Positions 61,009 to 64,000 of a DNA stretch of 64,000 bases are shown one piece after another; the first letter of the stretch is position 1, and every line of letters starts with the position of its first letter. The stretch is from Mimachlamys varia. Taxonomy: Eukaryota; Mollusca; Bivalvia; Pectinida; Pectinidae. The translations under genes were made by a program, and so were the position numbers. The notes beneath the pieces were generated by a model that did not search any database, had not been told where the DNA came from, and saw nothing but the letters and a program-made list of their open reading frames with translations. The stretch is from assembly GCA_947623455.1 (NCBI GenBank), contig OX392545.1, forward strand, positions 21,860,001-21,924,000, in the 5' to 3' direction.

Positions 61009-61215
61009 GGCCGCGGTGGCCGAGTGGTTAAGGTGTTCCGACATTCTAACACTAGCCCTCCACCTCTGTGTTTCGAGTTCGAATCCCACGTGGGGCAGTT
61101 GCCAGGTACTGACTGTAGGTCACCGGGTACTCCGGCTTTCCTCCACCTCCTTAACCTGGCACGTCCTTCAATGACCCTGTCTGGTAATAGGACGTAAAAA
61201 CAAAATAAACCAAAA
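61009..61215 (+). mobile_element. tRNA-derived SINE, full-length head
   Basis: The head GGCCGCGGTGGCCGAGTGG continues TTAAGGTGTTCCG (box A region), and box B reads CGAGTTCGAATCCC. The body has GGGGCAGTTGCCAGGTACTG, and the tail TGTCTGGTAATAGGACGTAA ends in an A-rich stretch. It inserted only 28 bp downstream of a lectin exon donor, within the intron. It is the best preserved SINE in the window. Confidence 0.85.
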
Positions 61216-61961
61216 TATTGTTGAATTCGGAAAAAACCTTCAAAAATCTCTTAGATATGAAAATTTATTTACAACAAAATGATAAATAAAATGATAAAGT
61301 GATATTTGTACTATCAATTCTCAAACAGACCAGACATGAATGTTCAACGCATCAGTACTGCTAAACATCTCCTTGATAAGATGATGGGGTAAATTCTTCC
61401 AAGGCAAAGTAGATGAAAGTATATCATGTAGATTAATAGAATGTTCCTCTACCTTGCGGGTATGGCAGAGAAATACCCAACCCAATGGGTGATATTCTTG
61501 GTTGTTCAACCCGGGGCTCTGCCGAGGGTAAGACAATCAGGAATATCACCTCGAGGGTTTGAGATTCTCTGGCACAACATCAAGGTAGACGATAGTTATT
61601 TTCTCCCATCGTTTTGAATTTGTTTTACGAAAGTAGCAATGCAACACAATGTTTACTCGGCCTGATAGTATTGTTGACATGACGTCATCATAGTTTTGTC
61701 GTGACGTCATTACATTGCTGTCTGCTCGTGTTATCTGTCATACTTTAGTGGTGGCAAAGAAAACTTGAACAGGTAAAAGAGGAAAGAACATGTGAATGGT
61801 GGGATAAACATGAATCCCTTGTAGATAGTCTACAAACCTGATGTTATAATCACTCTTTGGATAAAGTAAAATATTATAATTAACAATTTTATCATGCACG
61901 TGGTACATGTCGAAATAATTTACAATATTTGCTCTACTTTATATTTTTTGTTGCCACTTAG
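61216..61961. other. Lectin gene 2 intron
   Basis: Contains a second pair of TGACGTCA octamers (61680 and 61702) and a GAGGGTAAGACAATCAGGAA word related to the 32-kb repeat. No coding frame is convincing. Confidence 0.5.
61680..61709. promoter_or_regulatory. Second pair of TGACGTCA palindromes, again 22 bp apart
   Basis: Octamers begin at 61680 and 61702, the same 22-bp spacing as the pair at 32260/32282. The flanks differ in detail but share CATT/ATTGTTG words. It is probably part of the same dispersed repeat family. Confidence 0.4.
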
Positions 61962-62052
61962 AGTGTTTGTCAGAGATTTCTTGGAATATTAGCAGAACCA
62001 ATCGAAGACGAGTCGTTCCTGTTCCTCTCTAACGCCTCAAAATACGCAATAC
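61962..62052 (+). CDS. C-type lectin gene 2, second CTLD exon
   Basis: This 91-nt phase-0 to phase-1 exon lies after TTGCCACTTAG and before C|GTAAGCA. It encodes SVCQRFLGILAEPIEDES and then FLFLSNAS. It is the same length as, and clearly paralogous to, the exon at 29506-29596. The remaining CTLD exon, expected to carry the WLPGEPND-type region and the stop, is not visible up to 64000 and probably lies beyond the window. Confidence 0.85.
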
Positions 62053-62330
62053 GTAAGCATTTTTTGTCATTTTAAGAATTCAGTTCAGTTCAGTTTTTTA
62101 TTACTTTAAACCGTTTGGTTCATCAGTACAGTGCATATATATACAGTGCAAACAAGTAAAACAATACAAATTTGATACAGTCACACTACTCACAGGATAT
62201 GTAGTGTAGAGAGACATATCACAGTACAATTATCTACATTATATAGATATTTAACTATCTTAACGAACATGTACAACTCATATTACATCGATCCAGCCTT
62301 TTACAATTAAATGTATCTATTATTGGGTAT
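62053..62330. other. Lectin gene 2 intron with a possible retroelement 3' end
   Basis: A CAGTTCAGTTCAG microsatellite followed by TTTTTTATTACTTTAAA (62082-62107) resembles, on the minus strand, the repeat-ended 3' tail of a non-LTR element or SINE. No coding remnant was seen. Confidence 0.35.
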
Positions 62331-63050
62331 ATTTATATAATATTATATTCTCACATTACATTATCTTTTATTCTCACAATATATCTATGTAATGTCATAT
62401 TCTCACATTGCTGTTATCTATTACTCTCACAATATATTTATATTATAACGTATTCTCACATTACTTTTATCGATTATTCTCACAATATATCTATATGTCA
62501 CATTCTCACATTGCTGTTATCTATTACTCTCACAATATATTTATATGATAACATATTCTCACGTTACATTTATCGATTGTTCTCACAGTATATTTATATG
62601 TCATATCCTCACATTGCTGTTATCTATTACGCTCCAAATTTATTTATATTATAACATATTCTCACATTACATTTATCAACTATTCTCACAATATATCTAT
62701 ATGTCATATCCTCACATTGCTGTTATCTATTACGCTCCAAATTTATTTATATTATAACATATTCTCACATTACTTTTATCGATTGTCTCACAGTATATTT
62801 ATATGTCATATCCTCACATTGCTGTTATCTATTGCTCTCCCAATTTATTTATATTATAACATATTCTCACATTACATTTATCAACTATTCTCACAATATA
62901 TCTATATGTCATATTCTCACATTGCTGTTATCTATTACCCTCCCAATTTATTTATATTATAACATATTCTCACATTACATTTATCGACTATTCTCACAAT
63001 ACATTTACATAATATGATCACATTCTCACATTAGAAGTATCTATTATTCT
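62331..63050. repeat. 103-bp tandem array, about seven units
   Basis: Each unit joins two related halves: CTCACATTGCTGTTATCTAT with ATTTATTTATATTATAACAT, and TTCTCACATTACATTTATC with CACAATATATCTATATGTC. The halves themselves look like diverged roughly 50-bp units, so the array has two levels of duplication. It is very AT-rich and lies in the presumed intron of lectin gene 2. Confidence 0.9.
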
Positions 63051-63402
63051 CAAAATATATGGATGAGCATGTACATTAACGTAACGTGAGCCATACATGC
63101 TATAAAACAAATGACAATATTCAGTCCACCTGGTCACGTGATCTATCATGATCATTCAATAAGATGTTCATCTAAACTCTAGTTCAGAATTTCGATTTGT
63201 TTCTATTTTGTTTATTGTCTAACGGTAACAGAATATCTTATCTAATAATCTTTATTCATATGCGGTGTGCTAGCATCCTTGGACATTCTCAGGCATGGGA
63301 ATATCTCAATTCATTTCAGATAGCATAACATTTTTTTTCTGAATACCGAATTTCCCAACAAGCGGGGTTACTTGTTCCCTAAAAAGAGGCTATTCAATGG
63401 TT
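63051..63402. other. Lectin gene 2 intron-like sequence, no feature seen
   Basis: No coding frame, RNA gene or repeat recognised. Confidence 0.5.
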
Positions 63403-63529
63403 TCCCGTTAAATATCAAATATCTTTCACGAGTATGCCAGATTTTTTTATATATTTTCACGAGTAGCACGAGTGAAAATATATTTGAAAATATGCCATAC
63501 GAATGAAATATATTTGTTATTTATTGGGA
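63403..63529. mobile_element. Palindromic foldback element
   Basis: Two arms of about 60 bp are inverted copies around a centre near 63464. The inner part (ATATATTTTCAC, then GTGAAAATATAT) pairs perfectly. The outer part pairs with mismatches (CAAATATCTTTCACGAGTAT against ATACGAATGAAATATATTTG). Foldback shape without coding capacity suggests a MITE; its true ends may lie further out. Confidence 0.7.
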
Positions 63530-64000
63530 AAACTTTGAGGGTTTTTTTTATAACATTTTCGAAATTCCCAAAAGTCTTCTTTCATTTTTAAAATTTGCGT
63601 CACAACTGATCTGGACAGAGTGTCTAAGGCTTATATAGAATGTTTAATACGCCACAGGATAACGTTCTATTTTTTGTTCAAAACATACATGTGTAAAAAT
63701 ACAAAAACATATTACGTAAATTCATTAGATATCTATTTATTTCAAAAATACTATAAATGTTTTTAATTTCCTTACTTTAAATGATTTAATTCTAAAATAA
63801 CGAAAAAAATAGTACAGAATAGTGCGCATTGATATCGGACCGAAACTTATGTCATCACTAGTGATGATATAAACAGTGATGATATACGTTTTATCAAGCT
63901 GATATTTTCTGATATTTCACTGGTAAAAATGTAATAAATGATGTTAAACGCTGTATCAAAAGACCATGAAGACATTTCTTGGAAATATTCAGGTACATGT
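63530..64000. other. Right-end sequence, no gene seen
   Basis: AT-rich. A perfect 16-bp palindrome, TCATCACTAGTGATGA, lies at 63852-63867. No lectin exon is visible. Confidence 0.5.

Overview
The window looks like a piece of a bivalve mollusc nuclear genome. This rests on intron-bearing secreted-protein genes with GT-AG junctions, a two-domain, 12-cysteine peptide resembling the oyster cvSI protease inhibitors, C-type lectin exons, tRNA-derived SINEs, a mariner, a decayed non-LTR retrotransposon, and a very high load of tandem repeats. The species cannot be fixed from sequence alone. Only a few hundred bases are plausible host coding sequence. Most of the window is six different satellite or minisatellite arrays, and nearly all its long open frames are translations of those arrays.

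Layout: 1-11914 is an array of 38-bp units that continues off the left edge. A minus-strand gene follows (start codon 20492, stop 11953). It has three short exons coding for 89 residues with 12 cysteines, a TATA box at 20574-20580 and a poly(A) signal at 11933-11938. Its second intron is mostly a 28-bp array (about 12750-16525) and its first intron mostly a 55-bp array (16721-19790). The 38-bp array starts at its expected poly(A) cleavage site. From 20.8 to 23.2 kb lie a foldback element and two tRNA-derived SINEs.

A plus-strand C-type lectin gene has a signal-peptide exon at 23198, a middle exon at 29506 and a last exon at 33873-34087. A 1341-bp mariner sits in its first intron, and a decayed non-LTR element, a SINE-like repeat and a TTAA-flanked MITE lie further in. 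The expected exon carrying the N-terminal half of the lectin domain is not visible. About 58 bp after the stop codon a 24-bp array begins (34145-39770). From 39.8 to 44.7 kb there is unique-looking sequence with scattered repeats. A 15.7-kb array of 21-bp units (44750-60420) follows, built partly from near-identical kilobase-scale duplications. Two exons of a second C-type lectin gene (60901 and 61962) come next and run toward the right edge, together with a SINE, a 103-bp array and a palindromic element.

The host genes share one theme: small secreted, cysteine-rich or carbohydrate-binding proteins typical of mollusc mucosal or haemolymph defence. The striking feature is how tandem arrays sit at gene landmarks. 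In the inhibitor gene the 55-bp unit is a copy of the gene's own exon-2 splice acceptor, repeated about 56 times. The 38-bp satellite unit matches the head of a dispersed SINE-like element found twice elsewhere in the window. Functional statements are inferences from sequence; no search or transcript data were available.
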